NCBI GenBank assembly: GCA_012034405.1
Contig: JAAVLZ010000001.1
Coordinates: 232,630 to 296,629, forward strand
Direction of reading: 5' to 3'
Origin: Oscillospiraceae bacterium HV4-5-C5C
GTDB taxonomy: Bacteria; Bacillota; Clostridia; Saccharofermentanales; Fastidiosipilaceae
Length of the DNA stretch: 64,000 bases
Part shown: one piece after another, positions 1-8,428 of the stretch
How positions within the stretch are numbered: position 1 is the stretch's first letter
Layout of the letters: every line of letters begins with the position of its first letter
The notes under the pieces: model-generated
The model's database searches: none
Seen by the model: only the letters and a program-made list of their open reading frames with translations
What the model was told of the DNA's origin: nothing
Position numbers and translations under genes: made by a program

Positions 1-55
1 CGGCTGACAAAAGGGGCATGGCACAACCAGGCATCCGCTCCGTCTGAGCAGCCGG

Positions 56-286
56 TCAATAGACCTTCTCCAGCTCCCCATTAATACCATATGCCTGGCA
101 AAAGCGTGTCAGCTCAGCGGGCGTACGAATGACCCGGACATCCTGAAACTGACCGGTTTTAAGATTTTGAAAACCGGCTACCTGTTCGCCTGTGCAGATA
201 CTGCAATGCAGGACAGGTTTCCACTGCTCAGAGTCATATGTCTGCGGAGCAGCCTGAGCAGACGGGCGGCGTGCATGGTGGTGCAT
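56..286 (-). CDS. Small conserved protein of unknown function
   Basis: A 76-residue protein. It begins MHHHARRPSAQ behind a strong AAGGAGG ribosome site (293-299), so the start is well supported. The core reads EQWKPVLHCSICTGEQVAGF, with a C-x-x-C pair, then an RVIRTPAEL stretch. I recall very similar short proteins as uncharacterised in many Firmicutes, sometimes with an unconvincing 'aspartate dehydrogenase' label; the size is far too small for that enzyme. It starts only 15 bp after the acetyltransferase gene ends, on the same strand, so the two are probably co-transcribed. No function is claimed. The two cysteines could bind a metal, which is inference only. Confidence 0.75.
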   Translation of the reverse strand: MHHHARRPSAQAAPQTYDSEQWKPVLHCSICTGEQVAGFQNLKTGQFQDVRVIRTPAELTRFCQAYGINGELEKVY

Positions 287-301
287 CCAGATACCTCCTT
301 G

Positions 302-1513
302 TCAAAAAAAATCACACAGATAGAGCTTTTTAGGATAAAAGACCTGCCGCAGACGCGGTTCCTGAATTTCTTCCGCCCCGCAGCCACCCAGCAGCCAGCG
401 GGAAAAAGTCGCGATGTCCAGGATCAGGTCCGCGGCCGGGTCCCCCGCGTGGTCATATGTTTCAACTGAGCAGCAACGGCCATTTTGAAAACTGACTCTG
501 AAGCTCCGGTTGTTGGCCGCTATGATCGGATCGTTCAGGTCCAGCGTGATCTCGCCCTCCCCGCGATACCGCGCCAGCTCCAGCGCCCGGCGCGCGTTGA
601 TCACCCGGCCCATTCCCTTAAACTTCAGCTCACGGCGGCAGCGGCCGCTGACTTCCGGCAGCACCCGCTCCAGAGCGACGTCAACTGGCAGCGGAATCTG
701 CACCATATCAAAGTGGCTGCGATACGAGCGAATGTGTTTCAGCAGGCCCAGCAGACCTTCCTGATCAGCAAAATAAAACTCCTGACAGCGCATCCAGGTG
801 CGGTCCGTTCTGCGGTCGTAATCTTTGCGAAAGGCAAAAGCCGCTTTGGGCTGGCCGGCTTGATTCTTCCATACGTAAAAGTAACGGCCTTCTACCGCCG
901 GTTGTTCAGGCAGCAGCGGTGTCCAGTCATCCGCCTGGCGCAGCCGGGACATATTATACTCAGCCATGTATTGGTTGTAGACCTGCCGGATCGCGGCCAG
1001 TTCCGTCTGACCCTGATTCAGGACCGCGGTACCCTGAACCTCCGGCCAGGCCGGTAAGGTGGCCAGTTCAAAGCTCCAATCCACACTTTGAGCCGCCAGT
1101 TCATAGCCAAACTGGCGGTAGAAGGCGGTGCTGAAAGGGTACAGATATGAAAAGACGTGTCCGGCCTGGTAGCTGTCGTTCAGATGCTGGCGAAGACAGC
1201 TTGCAACCACGCCTTGTCTGCGGTACTGCGGCAGACAGGAGACACCGCCGATACAGGTACAGGTGGTTTCCCGGCCATCAAAGCGGACCGGCGCGGGATA
1301 GCCGCCAATATAACCCAGCATCTCACCGTCATCATTAAAAGCAGCCCAGCGATCCTGCCAGTAGCGGTCCATCCTGCCCCGCGGCGTCTCAATGGCCTGC
1401 TGCAGGTGTTCCGGATTCAGGTCTGCCGGATCCAGCTTAAATTCAAAAGCGATGGCAAAGACTTCCTGAGTCCTGGCATATTCGGCAGGCGTAGTGATTT
1501 TTCGCACGATCAT
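302..1513 (-). CDS. Eis-like GNAT N-acetyltransferase
   Basis: A 403-residue cytoplasmic protein. The N-terminal half is a GNAT fold with the acetyl-CoA loop at about residues 95-110 (SCLPQYRRQGVVASCLR, an R-x-x-G-V/A pyrophosphate-binding pattern) and the FYRQFGYE motif near residue 133. The length and the second GNAT-like and C-terminal sterol-carrier-like regions fit the Eis family, which acetylates amines of small molecules or proteins. An AAGGAG site lies 11 bp upstream of the ATG, a rather long spacing. It is the first gene of a two-gene leftward unit with the small protein at 56-286. The substrate cannot be read from the sequence. Confidence 0.85.
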   Translation of the reverse strand: MIVRKITTPAEYARTQEVFAIAFEFKLDPADLNPEHLQQAIETPRGRMDRYWQDRWAAFNDDGEMLGYIGGYPAPVRFDGRETTCTCIGGVSCLPQYRRQGVVASCLRQHLNDSYQAGHVFSYLYPFSTAFYRQFGYELAAQSVDWSFELATLPAWPEVQGTAVLNQGQTELAAIRQVYNQYMAEYNMSRLRQADDWTPLLPEQPAVEGRYFYVWKNQAGQPKAAFAFRKDYDRRTDRTWMRCQEFYFADQEGLLGLLKHIRSYRSHFDMVQIPLPVDVALERVLPEVSGRCRRELKFKGMGRVINARRALELARYRGEGEITLDLNDPIIAANNRSFRVSFQNGRCCSVETYDHAGDPAADLILDIATFSRWLLGGCGAEEIQEPRLRQVFYPKKLYLCDFF

Positions 1514-1940
1514 ATGTTGGCGTACTCCTTCGCAAGGTTGATAAGCTCTGAGGCTAAACTGCCGGCGCCCTCACTGACGACGGGCCGTTGCCGGTGTCCG
1601 TTGCTTTATCTTAACACGGGGCAGTCCCCAGCAGCTATAAATTCCGCCTGACCGGCGGTAGGCCGCACCCAGATCAGCCATCAGCCAGATACCATCCTGG
1701 CCCCAGTCTGACCGCCAAGGCCGGTTAGCCCTGACCTGAGGTACGGTCCTGGCAGGGTCACGCATCCGGTAAGCGGCATCAGCGTTATCAGCCAAACCGT
1801 CCGGCAGCGCCATATAAGATAATCCCTCTGGCAGTATGCATGAATTTGTCTTATGATAAAGCTGATCCGTTAGTCATTACTAACGCGTGATCCCTCATCC
1901 ACCTGACGACCCAAAGCCAAGCTAAAGGATGGACCAGTCC
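1514..1940. other. Intergenic region with a short perfect dyad
   Basis: This gap between divergent genes has no convincing coding frame; the one leftward open frame has no recognisable content. It contains a perfect inverted repeat CGTTAGT-CATT-ACTAACG at 1868-1885, about 55 bp before the methyltransferase-like gene. That is a plausible operator or short hairpin. Promoter elements are not clear. Confidence 0.5.
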
Positions 1941-2453
1941 ATGAAAACAGCAGGCAAGCATCTGCCCCTATTTGGTCCCGGACCAATCTATGTCAGCGTG
2001 CTGATCGCCGTGACCGTCCTGAGCGGCTGGTTGACCCGGCAGAGCTGGCTGGCCTCAGGCTATTTCCCTGCTCTGCGGCTGCCATTTATGATTCTAGCCG
2101 CGCTATTCATATCCGCAGGGGATATTTTATGGCTGCTGGCGATCTTTCAGTCCAGAATCGGAACCCGGATCCAGAACCATCAGCTGGTGACCAATGGGGT
2201 TTATGCCTGGGTCCGCAACCCGATTTATAGCAGCTTTCTGTTAATCTGCAGCGGCGTTCTGCTGCTTGAGGTGAATCTCTGGCTGCTGATTCTGCCGCTT
2301 TGCTTCTGGCTTTTCCTGACGCTGCTGCTGCGCCGGACGGAGGAAAGATGGCTGCGGAATGCTTACGGCAATGCATACCTGGCATACTGCCGGCGCACGA
2401 ATCGCTGTCTGCCGTGGCCGCCGCGCTGCCATGCAGGCAGCAAAGGGAACTAA
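1941..2453 (+). CDS. Isoprenylcysteine carboxyl methyltransferase-like membrane protein
   Basis: A 170-residue integral membrane protein with about four hydrophobic segments. The signature is at about residues 85-105: NGVYAWVRNPIYSS, matching the G-x-Y-x-x-V-R-(N/H)-P-x-Y motif of the ICMT/PEMT family, where it forms part of the SAM-binding site. Bacterial members are mostly of unknown substrate. An alternative ATG lies at 1929, but the AAAGGA site (1924-1929) overlaps it, so the ATG at 1941 was chosen. It is convergent with the DUF434 gene and appears to be a single-gene unit. Confidence 0.75.
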   Translation: MKTAGKHLPLFGPGPIYVSVLIAVTVLSGWLTRQSWLASGYFPALRLPFMILAALFISAGDILWLLAIFQSRIGTRIQNHQLVTNGVYAWVRNPIYSSFLLICSGVLLLEVNLWLLILPLCFWLFLTLLLRRTEERWLRNAYGNAYLAYCRRTNRCLPWPPRCHAGSKGN

Positions 2454-2585
2454 GCCTGGAGCGCCGGTTCGGGGCACTGGAGGACGGCCGGTAAAGCAGA
2501 CAGCGGTCCGGGGCACCGTTCAACCCGGAAGGATTATCATGCTATAGTTGGCGAGCCTGAGCAGTTCCACTCCCGCGCGGCGGGC

Positions 2586-3305
2586 TCAGCGGCGGTCACG
2601 GGTCAGCTCCACCGCGCTGCGACCTGACTGCCGCAGCACTTGGGCCAGCAGGTTATGCCAGCTGATACAGGAGTCCAGTATCATAGCATCTGATGTTATC
2701 ACATGAGACAGTTCACCAAGCCTGGCATCCACCGCTTTTATGACCTGAAAATCAAGCTTGACCGGGCTATGGCGCTGCTCGTGCACTGCCGCAATCAGAT
2801 TGAGCAAGCGGCCGCTGTTTGAAACCGGTTCATCCAGAAAAAATACGGCCCCACTGGCTGCATTTTGCTCCAGAATATCCAGAATCAGGCTGACTGCCCG
2901 GTGGGTCTCCGGGATCAGCCGGTAGGTTCCGCGCAGGCCGGCCAGATCCCGGATCGCGCCATCCAGCCCGGCAAAGACCGGCGACCCGCAGAGCAGCGTT
3001 TCCAGTGTGATGATGGTGTTGAAGCCGTCTATCTGCGCAGTCGCTCCCCGCAGCCGGGTCAGGTCAAGGCAACGCTGACGGCGCTGCTCCGCCAGCTGAT
3101 CAGTCGTCAGCACGCGTTTCAAGGCAGAGCGCTGCCGCAGTGAGAGCTGAAAATGATTTGCTACAAAAGTCACCGCTGAGTCCAGCGGGTACCCTTGATT
3201 CAATAAGTACCGAATATGGCCGGCAGCCTGCCTGAGGCGCTCCAGCTCCGGGCCGCTGAAATCCCGCTGATCCTGAGGCGAACCGCCACGGCCCACCGCT
3301 GTCAT
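2586..3305 (-). CDS. DUF434 family protein
   Basis: A 239-residue soluble protein. The stretch at about residues 88-130 (IDGFNTIITLETLLCGSP and RDLAGLRGTYRLI) matches DUF434/COG2454 proteins as I know them. The C-terminal part (GAVFFLDEPVSNSGRL, then ITSDAMILD) is the accompanying nuclease-like or PIN-like region. The family is widespread in anaerobes, with no established biochemical role. A GGAG-type site precedes the ATG. The length is normal for the family. Confidence 0.75.
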   Translation of the reverse strand: MTAVGRGGSPQDQRDFSGPELERLRQAAGHIRYLLNQGYPLDSAVTFVANHFQLSLRQRSALKRVLTTDQLAEQRRQRCLDLTRLRGATAQIDGFNTIITLETLLCGSPVFAGLDGAIRDLAGLRGTYRLIPETHRAVSLILDILEQNAASGAVFFLDEPVSNSGRLLNLIAAVHEQRHSPVKLDFQVIKAVDARLGELSHVITSDAMILDSCISWHNLLAQVLRQSGRSAVELTRDRR

Positions 3306-3429
3306 CCTGTTGTCTCCGTCCCCATTTACGTAAAATCCCCCACGGTCATCGCAGCCTCAAAGGCCAGGGCCAAGGCCTTGAAGGGCTGCTGCTTTGTCCC
3401 TATCTTAGCATTTCAGGCGGCAGCGGACA

Positions 3430-4395
3430 TTACGGCTTGGTCTCTCGCCTCACCTGCCTGTCTCGTTCAAGCAGACGCCAAGCGCGGCCTTGCTTTACGC
3501 GGCGCCTGTGCCCAGCCCCGCGGCCTGAGGCCGGAAACATCCTGCGGATATAAGTCAGCGACAACAGCAGCACCAGCAGGGTCATCAGTACCGAAGCCGC
3601 GCCGCCATAGCCGATTTTCAGGCTGCGGACCCCGTTCTGATATATATACTGCGTAATCGTAGCCGTTGTGTTGGCCGGACCACCCCGAGTCAGGATATTC
3701 ACCTTATCAAAGAGGCGAAAGCTGTCAATCATACGCAGTAAGGCGGTCAGTAAGATCGCGGACTGAATATTGGGCAGCGTGATGTAGCGGAATCTGGCCC
3801 AGCTCCCCGCCCCATCCAGTTGAGCTGCCTCATACTGACTGGCCGGCACTGTCTGTAGCGCTGCGTAAATCAGCAAAAAGGCGAAGGGCGCGTACTGCCA
3901 GGCATCGATGGCCAAGATGGCATAAAATGCCGTACCCGGATCCTGCAGCCAGTTAACTGCCGGCAAGCCAAACCAAGCCAGCAGCTGATTCAGAATACCG
4001 TCATTATTGCTGAACATAGTCTGCCAGGTTAACGCCACGGTCACACCCGGCAGCAATACCGGCAGCAGCAGCAACGTCCGCAGCAGCCGCTGGCCGGAAG
4101 GCATCCGGATGACCTGCAGCGCCATCAGCAAGCCCAGGCCGGTTTCCAGCAGCACCGCCAGAAACGCGAATTTGATAGTGTTCAGCAAAGCCTGCTGAAA
4201 ATAAGGATCCTGCAGAATCTCGGTGTAATTGGCCCAACCGACCCAGGCCGGCGCCTCCCGGGCCAGCAAGGTGTAGTCCGTAAAGCTATAAATCAGGATA
4301 TACAGCAGCGGGAAAACCGACAGACCCACCAGAACCACCAGTGCCGGCAGCCCCATACTGTAAGCAAAGGCAGTCGCTCTTTTCTCTTGTTTCAT
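3430..4395 (-). CDS. Sugar ABC transporter permease (MalF/UgpA type)
   Basis: A 321-residue inner-membrane permease of the carbohydrate ABC importer family (CUT1). It has six predicted membrane spans. The cytoplasmic EAA loop near residues 210-230 (YEAAQLDGAGSWARFRYITL) contacts the ATPase. The start MKQEKRATAF was chosen because AGGAGAGG sits just upstream; the frame is open further. The C-terminus carries an unusual basic, arginine-rich extension of about 40 residues after the last span. It is the last gene of the leftward importer unit, downstream of the binding protein. No ATPase gene is nearby, so the importer presumably uses a shared MsmX-type ATPase. Confidence 0.9.
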   Translation of the reverse strand: MKQEKRATAFAYSMGLPALVVLVGLSVFPLLYILIYSFTDYTLLAREAPAWVGWANYTEILQDPYFQQALLNTIKFAFLAVLLETGLGLLMALQVIRMPSGQRLLRTLLLLPVLLPGVTVALTWQTMFSNNDGILNQLLAWFGLPAVNWLQDPGTAFYAILAIDAWQYAPFAFLLIYAALQTVPASQYEAAQLDGAGSWARFRYITLPNIQSAILLTALLRMIDSFRLFDKVNILTRGGPANTTATITQYIYQNGVRSLKIGYGGAASVLMTLLVLLLSLTYIRRMFPASGRGAGHRRRVKQGRAWRLLERDRQVRRETKP

Positions 4396-4510
4396 CTGAA
4401 CCTCTCCTGGAGCCCTTCTGTATCTGAAAGCCGCAAAGCAGGCTGCCCCGGCAACCACCCGGTCACCACGGCAGCCTGTCTCTCAGCAGCAGACCAACGT
4501 CAGACAATAA

Positions 4511-5875
4511 TCATTGCATAATTTTCTCAATTGCAGTTTTGGCATCTGCCAAAGCTGCATCAACCGATTTGGTACCAGCTACAGCATTAGACAATTCCGT
4601 GCCATAAGCCGTCTCAATCTCAGACCAATGAGTCGTGCGCGGCCGCACCATGGAGTTACGGGTGCCATCCAGCAAGGTCTGGAAATAAGGATACCTTGCC
4701 AGCAGCTCCGGATCAGACAGCACACTGCTGCGGGTCGGTACGCCGCCCACCTCAGCCCCGGCCTTCTGAGCTTCCGCGCTGGTCACATATTCCAGGAACT
4801 TCAAAGCCAGCTCCGGCTGCTGACTGTTCGCCGTCACCCCCATCATCCAGTTGCCGATCATACCTGAAGCATATTCGGTCGAGTCAGCGTCAGCCTTTCC
4901 CGGGATGACCGCATAGGCAGCCGTCGCGCCCTGGTCAGAAATATACCACGAAGGCCAGCCCAGCGACATAGCCGCGCTGCCATCAGACACCGCCGACACA
5001 ATGTCATTCTTTTCATAATTGGCGCCGTTGGCCAGCAGCTCCAGGTAGAAATTCAACGAAGCTTTACCCGCTTCAGAGTCCACCGTCACATTCCAGTTAT
5101 CATCAAACACAGCACCGCCAAAAGACCAGAGGATAGGCAGATAATCACTGACAACGGGGTTCCCCTGCTGACCGCGGATCACATAGCCGACCGTCCCGGC
5201 CGCTTTAGCAGCTTTAGCGAGGTCCAGGACGGCCGCCCAATCGGTCGGCACTTCAGCCTGCAGGCTGCTCAGTAACTCCTTGTTATAGAAAAAGAACTGA
5301 ACGTTACCAGAAAAAGGCAGGGCATAGATGTCCCCGGATCCATAGGGGTTCCGGCCGATATCCAGGCTCTGCTGGACAAAATCACTGTCAGCCTCATAGC
5401 CCATCTCCGTCAGGTCACGGAAAATGCCGGCTTCGGCAAACTCCGGCATCCAGGGGTCGTCGGCCATAGCCAGGTCATAGGAGCCGTTTGCATTGGCCGC
5501 ATCCAGCGAAATTTTCTGTTTCAGTTCATCCGACTCCAAGCCCAGCACTTCTATCGTGACGTTGTTCTCTTGCTCAAATTTATCCTTCACCGCATTGATG
5601 ACATCCACATGGGAACCGCCCCGCGCAATAATCGTCAGTGTTGTCGCCGCCTGCTCTGTTGCAGCCATCTGCAGGGTCTCTGTCGTTGCCGCCACAGTCG
5701 AAGCAGCTGCAGCTCCGGTCGACGTCAGCTCCGTGGTCCCGGCCTCTGCTTGTGCAACGGTGCTGCTCTCCGCGACCTGAGCCGTCCCGCTGCTTACACC
5801 CGTTCCACCCGTACAGCCAGCCAGTACCAAGGGTAGCAGGCTAGCTATAAGCGTTGTTTTATAAGCTCTCTTCAT
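4511..5875 (-). CDS. Extracellular sugar-binding lipoprotein of ABC importer
   Basis: A 454-residue solute-binding protein of family 1. The N-terminus MKRAYKTTLIASLL followed by LVLAGC is a lipoprotein signal with the lipidated cysteine near residue 20. A roughly 50-residue Ser/Thr/Ala-rich linker follows, then the mature domain, where NVTIEVLGLESDELKQKI, YALPFSGNVQFFFYNKELL and SLGWPSW are typical of MalE/UgpB-like proteins. A GGAGG site fixes the start at 5875. It lies between the two permease genes. The sugar is unknown, but the glucuronyl hydrolase and deacetylase in the same flank suggest plant or host glycan use (inference). Confidence 0.9.
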   Translation of the reverse strand: MKRAYKTTLIASLLPLVLAGCTGGTGVSSGTAQVAESSTVAQAEAGTTELTSTGAAAASTVAATTETLQMAATEQAATTLTIIARGGSHVDVINAVKDKFEQENNVTIEVLGLESDELKQKISLDAANANGSYDLAMADDPWMPEFAEAGIFRDLTEMGYEADSDFVQQSLDIGRNPYGSGDIYALPFSGNVQFFFYNKELLSSLQAEVPTDWAAVLDLAKAAKAAGTVGYVIRGQQGNPVVSDYLPILWSFGGAVFDDNWNVTVDSEAGKASLNFYLELLANGANYEKNDIVSAVSDGSAAMSLGWPSWYISDQGATAAYAVIPGKADADSTEYASGMIGNWMMGVTANSQQPELALKFLEYVTSAEAQKAGAEVGGVPTRSSVLSDPELLARYPYFQTLLDGTRNSMVRPRTTHWSEIETAYGTELSNAVAGTKSVDAALADAKTAIEKIMQ

Positions 5876-5910
5876 GCTCTTTTCCTCCAATGTCTAAAGT
5901 AATAAGATAT

Positions 5911-6780
5911 CTATTCTTTAACCGCGCCACCAGATAAGCCTTGAATCAGGAAGCGCTGGGCAAAGCACACAAACAAAACGACCGGGAGCGCAGAAATCAC
6001 CCCGCCTGCTGCGAGCTGCCCCCATTTAGCCAGCTCCTGCTCACTGTTAAACGTCGCCAGAGCCAGTGGGATCGTGAAATTAGCCGGACTCTGTACAAAG
6101 ATCACGGCGTAAAGATACTCATTCCAGGACGTCATAAAAGAAAGGATGCCGACCGCAGCAATACCCGGAGCGGTCACCGGCAACACCACACTCCGGAAGC
6201 AGCGCCATTCAGAAGCACCATCCATCCGCGCACTCTCCTCCAGTTCAAGCGGAAAGCGCTGAAAGAACGCGATCATAAACCAGATAATAAACGGTAGATT
6301 CATCAGAATATGCGTCAGCGTCAGCGGCACCAGCGAAGACAACAGTCCCGCCCGGTTCATCAACATATAAAGCGGCATCGCAAAGGCAATGGGCGGCAGC
6401 ACCCTCACCAGAAAGCTCCAGACCAACAGCGGTCCGCGCAGAGCAAAACGAAACTGCAACCTTGCCAATATATAGGCACAGCCTAAACCCAAGGCCAGGG
6501 AGAAGCCAGTTGACAGCAAGGTTACCTTCATGCTGTTTACAATTGTCCTGCTAAACTGACCATCCGCCAGTAAAGCTGTGAAATGCTCCAGTGAAAAACG
6601 CTCCGGCCACAGACGCAAATGACCAATCAGTTCCCCCTGACTGCGAACAGCTAGAGAAAGCAGCCAGTAGACAGGAAACAAGGTCCAGATCAAAAGCAAA
6701 CAATTGAAGATAGCCGTAGACAAATGTCGTTTGATATTGCGCACGCTATAGCCTCTCTTTACCCGATTCAGCCATTTCAC
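5911..6780 (-). CDS. Sugar ABC transporter permease (MalG type)
   Basis: A 289-residue permease with an N-terminal membrane anchor and six predicted spans. The EAA loop (about residues 190-210) reads LEESARMDGASEWRCFRSVV with LPVTAPGI after it, the signature of the MalG half of CUT1 importers. It is the first gene of the leftward operon: MalG-type permease, binding protein, MalF-type permease. This order differs from the usual binding protein-MalF-MalG arrangement. The ribosome site before 6780 is weak, so the exact start is less certain than the family call. Confidence 0.9.
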   Translation of the reverse strand: MKWLNRVKRGYSVRNIKRHLSTAIFNCLLLIWTLFPVYWLLSLAVRSQGELIGHLRLWPERFSLEHFTALLADGQFSRTIVNSMKVTLLSTGFSLALGLGCAYILARLQFRFALRGPLLVWSFLVRVLPPIAFAMPLYMLMNRAGLLSSLVPLTLTHILMNLPFIIWFMIAFFQRFPLELEESARMDGASEWRCFRSVVLPVTAPGIAAVGILSFMTSWNEYLYAVIFVQSPANFTIPLALATFNSEQELAKWGQLAAGGVISALPVVLFVCFAQRFLIQGLSGGAVKE

Positions 6781-7092
6781 GCCTGGTGACCGGATCAGCC
6801 GCCAATGGCGTCAGATCAGGAAGCTGACAAGGCGATTATAAAAAGCCGATGTTAAAGCCTGATTAAGGACAGCTAAAAGGCTGCACCGTCCTGGCAAAGC
6901 GAAGCAGGCGTATAATAAAGAAAAACATTCTGTGCGAAAATCCGCCGTGACCGGCAATGAGCGACATGAAAGAAGACGGTAGATAACGCTTGGTCAAAGC
7001 TGCCGGCAAGGGTTACCCGCAAGCGGTAGCCGAGAACCACCGGTAAGAGACTGCTGAAACACAGCCAGCTGTCCCAATCTCAGGAGGTCCAT
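6781..7092. promoter_or_regulatory. Divergent intergenic region between importer and HD gene
   Basis: No gene is seen. The region must hold the leftward importer promoter and the rightward HD-gene promoter. A TATAAT hexamer occurs at about 6911-6916 on the + strand, but no good -35 element is evident at the right distance, so no promoter is claimed. Confidence 0.35.
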
Positions 7093-7704
7093 ATGCATCC
7101 CAGCCGCAAGCAGGCAGAAGCTTTACTCAACGAATCAGAAAAACTCAACCCTGGTAAATGGGCTGATCACTGCCGGGTGGCGGCTCAATGCGCGGAAAAG
7201 ATCGCCTCTGCCTGTACCGGTTCCGACAACCTGGATCCAGACAAGGCCTACGTACTGGCTCTGCTGCATGACATCGGCCGCCGTTTTGGGCCCAGCCAAT
7301 TTGGCCACATCTCAGATGGCTACCATTACATGCAGCAACTGGGCTACGATGAAGCCGCCCGGATCTGCCTCACCCATTCATTCCCGCAGCAGGATATCCA
7401 AAGCTACATTGGCCGTTATGATGTGCCCCCGGCTGAAGTCACTAAGCTGGGGCAGCATCTGGCTGCCCTGCAGTACGACGACTATGACCGCCTCATCCAG
7501 CTCTGTGACAGTGTGGCCATGGCCGAAGGCGTCGTCAGCATAAACCAGCGGCTGGACGATGTTGAGCGCCGCTACGGCCATTTTCCGGCGGAGAAGCGAG
7601 CTGCCTTAATCCGGCTAAAAGCCTACTTTGAAGCAAAAATGCAGCGAAACCTTTACTCAGTTATCAGTGACAATCCGGCTTTATGGGAAAACGCGGAGAA
7701 GTAA
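7093..7704 (+). CDS. HD-domain phosphohydrolase
   Basis: A 203-residue soluble protein. The metal-binding HD motif is visible as LLHDIGRRFG near residue 60, with upstream H (ADHCRVAAQCAEKIA) and downstream H (YHYMQQLGY, CLTHSFP) ligands as expected for the superfamily. Such proteins hydrolyse phosphomonoesters or nucleotides; the specific substrate cannot be inferred. A CAGGAGGT site just before the ATG supports the start. The gene stands alone, and its end runs into the GC-rich tandem repeat region. Confidence 0.8.
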   Translation: MHPSRKQAEALLNESEKLNPGKWADHCRVAAQCAEKIASACTGSDNLDPDKAYVLALLHDIGRRFGPSQFGHISDGYHYMQQLGYDEAARICLTHSFPQQDIQSYIGRYDVPPAEVTKLGQHLAALQYDDYDRLIQLCDSVAMAEGVVSINQRLDDVERRYGHFPAEKRAALIRLKAYFEAKMQRNLYSVISDNPALWENAEK

Positions 7705-7777
7705 GACAGATAAGCGATCTGTCTTACCCCTCCGGCAATTTCCAAGACTTCGCGTCGCTCAGCCGCCGCAATGATTT

Positions 7778-7874
7778 ATCGCCGCGATGCCCGTACCGCC
7801 GCGATGCCCTACCACCGCTACGCGCTACCGCCGCGATGCCCTACTGCCGCTACGCGCTACCGCCGCGACGCTCG
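7778..7874. repeat. 32-bp tandem repeat (two full and two partial copies)
   Basis: Two full 32-bp units at 7794-7825 and 7826-7857 differ at only a few bases. They are flanked by partial units at 7778-7793 and 7858-7874. The last partial unit lies inside the 3' end of the Xre gene and encodes its RRxSRR tail, so repeat expansion has altered that C-terminus. Confidence 0.85.
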
Positions 7875-8171
7875 CTTTCTGGTGATCAAGTTAAAGTCCT
7901 GCAGCTTTCTTCCCAGTTTGTCATCTTTAGCGACCAGAAGCAGATCCTGGTCCATATTATTGAGCGCGTGCAAGACCGCGGCATAAATACCCAAGGCTAC
8001 CGACGGATTACCTGCCTCCACCTTCCAAAGGGACGATCGGCTGATGCCAGCCCGCTCCGCGACCAGCTCAGTCGATAAATCCCGGCGAAGCCTGGCCAGT
8101 TTGATCTGCTCACCCATGGTCCGCAAAATCTCCGTTGTCTCGGGTAAGATATTATAGGAAGATTGCTTCAT
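7857..8171 (-). CDS. Xre/HipB-like helix-turn-helix regulator (orphan)
   Basis: A 104-residue protein with a Cro/C1-type helix-turn-helix at about residues 20-65 (GEQIKLARLRRDLSTELVAE, then AGISRSSLWKVEAGNPSV). Proteins like this usually sit beside a HipA-type kinase, but none is present here; the repeat array follows directly. The ATG at 8171 is preferred over an upstream TTG. The upstream gap carries a copy of the dispersed dyad element (8192-8250) ending in a TGTGTATAAT-like sequence. It could be a remnant antitoxin or a stand-alone repressor. Confidence 0.75.
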   Translation of the reverse strand: MKQSSYNILPETTEILRTMGEQIKLARLRRDLSTELVAERAGISRSSLWKVEAGNPSVALGIYAAVLHALNNMDQDLLLVAKDDKLGRKLQDFNLITRKRASRR

Positions 8172-8191
8172 CCAATCACCGCCCAACGTCT

Positions 8192-8250
8192 ATTTTTTAT
8201 GTTTATCATCATATACGCTATCAGGCTTACTGTGTATAATGGTAAACATT
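8192..8250. repeat. Dispersed dyad element, copy 1
   Basis: An AT-rich roughly 55 bp element resembling sequences at 11146-11200, 11382-11436 and 13052-13106. The shared core is a TAACGCTA-like half-site, about 7 bp, then a TTA-C/G-GT half. This copy contains TACGCTA and GTGTATAAT and lies just upstream of the Xre gene. Confidence 0.5.
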
Positions 8251-8279
8251 ATTTTTTTCACCTTTTGCTAACATAATGC

Positions 8280-8399
8280 CAGCACATCTCAAGTCAGCAC
8301 ACCTCAATCCAGCACACCTCAATCCAGCACACCTCAATCCAGCACACCTCAAGTCAGCACACCTCAATCCAGCACACCTCAAGTCAGCACACCTCAGCT
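8280..8399. repeat. 15-bp tandem repeat, eight units
   Basis: Eight contiguous 15-bp units based on CAGCACACCTCAATC, with a second variant ending in AAGT. The order of the two variants is mixed. The array occupies the gap between the Xre gene and the alcohol dehydrogenase end. It is not a CRISPR array because there are no spacers. Confidence 0.95.
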
Positions 8400-8428
8400 G
8401 TGCCCCTACCTCCTTGCGCAGGCTCAAT

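Noticed and set aside
1571..1813. Leftward 80-codon open frame before the Eis-like gene
   Set aside because: No ribosome site and no similarity to anything I know; the divergent intergenic position makes it unlikely.
8280..8399. Possible CRISPR array
   Set aside because: The 15-bp units are contiguous with no spacers, and no cas genes are in the window. The same holds for the 28-, 32- and 39-bp arrays.
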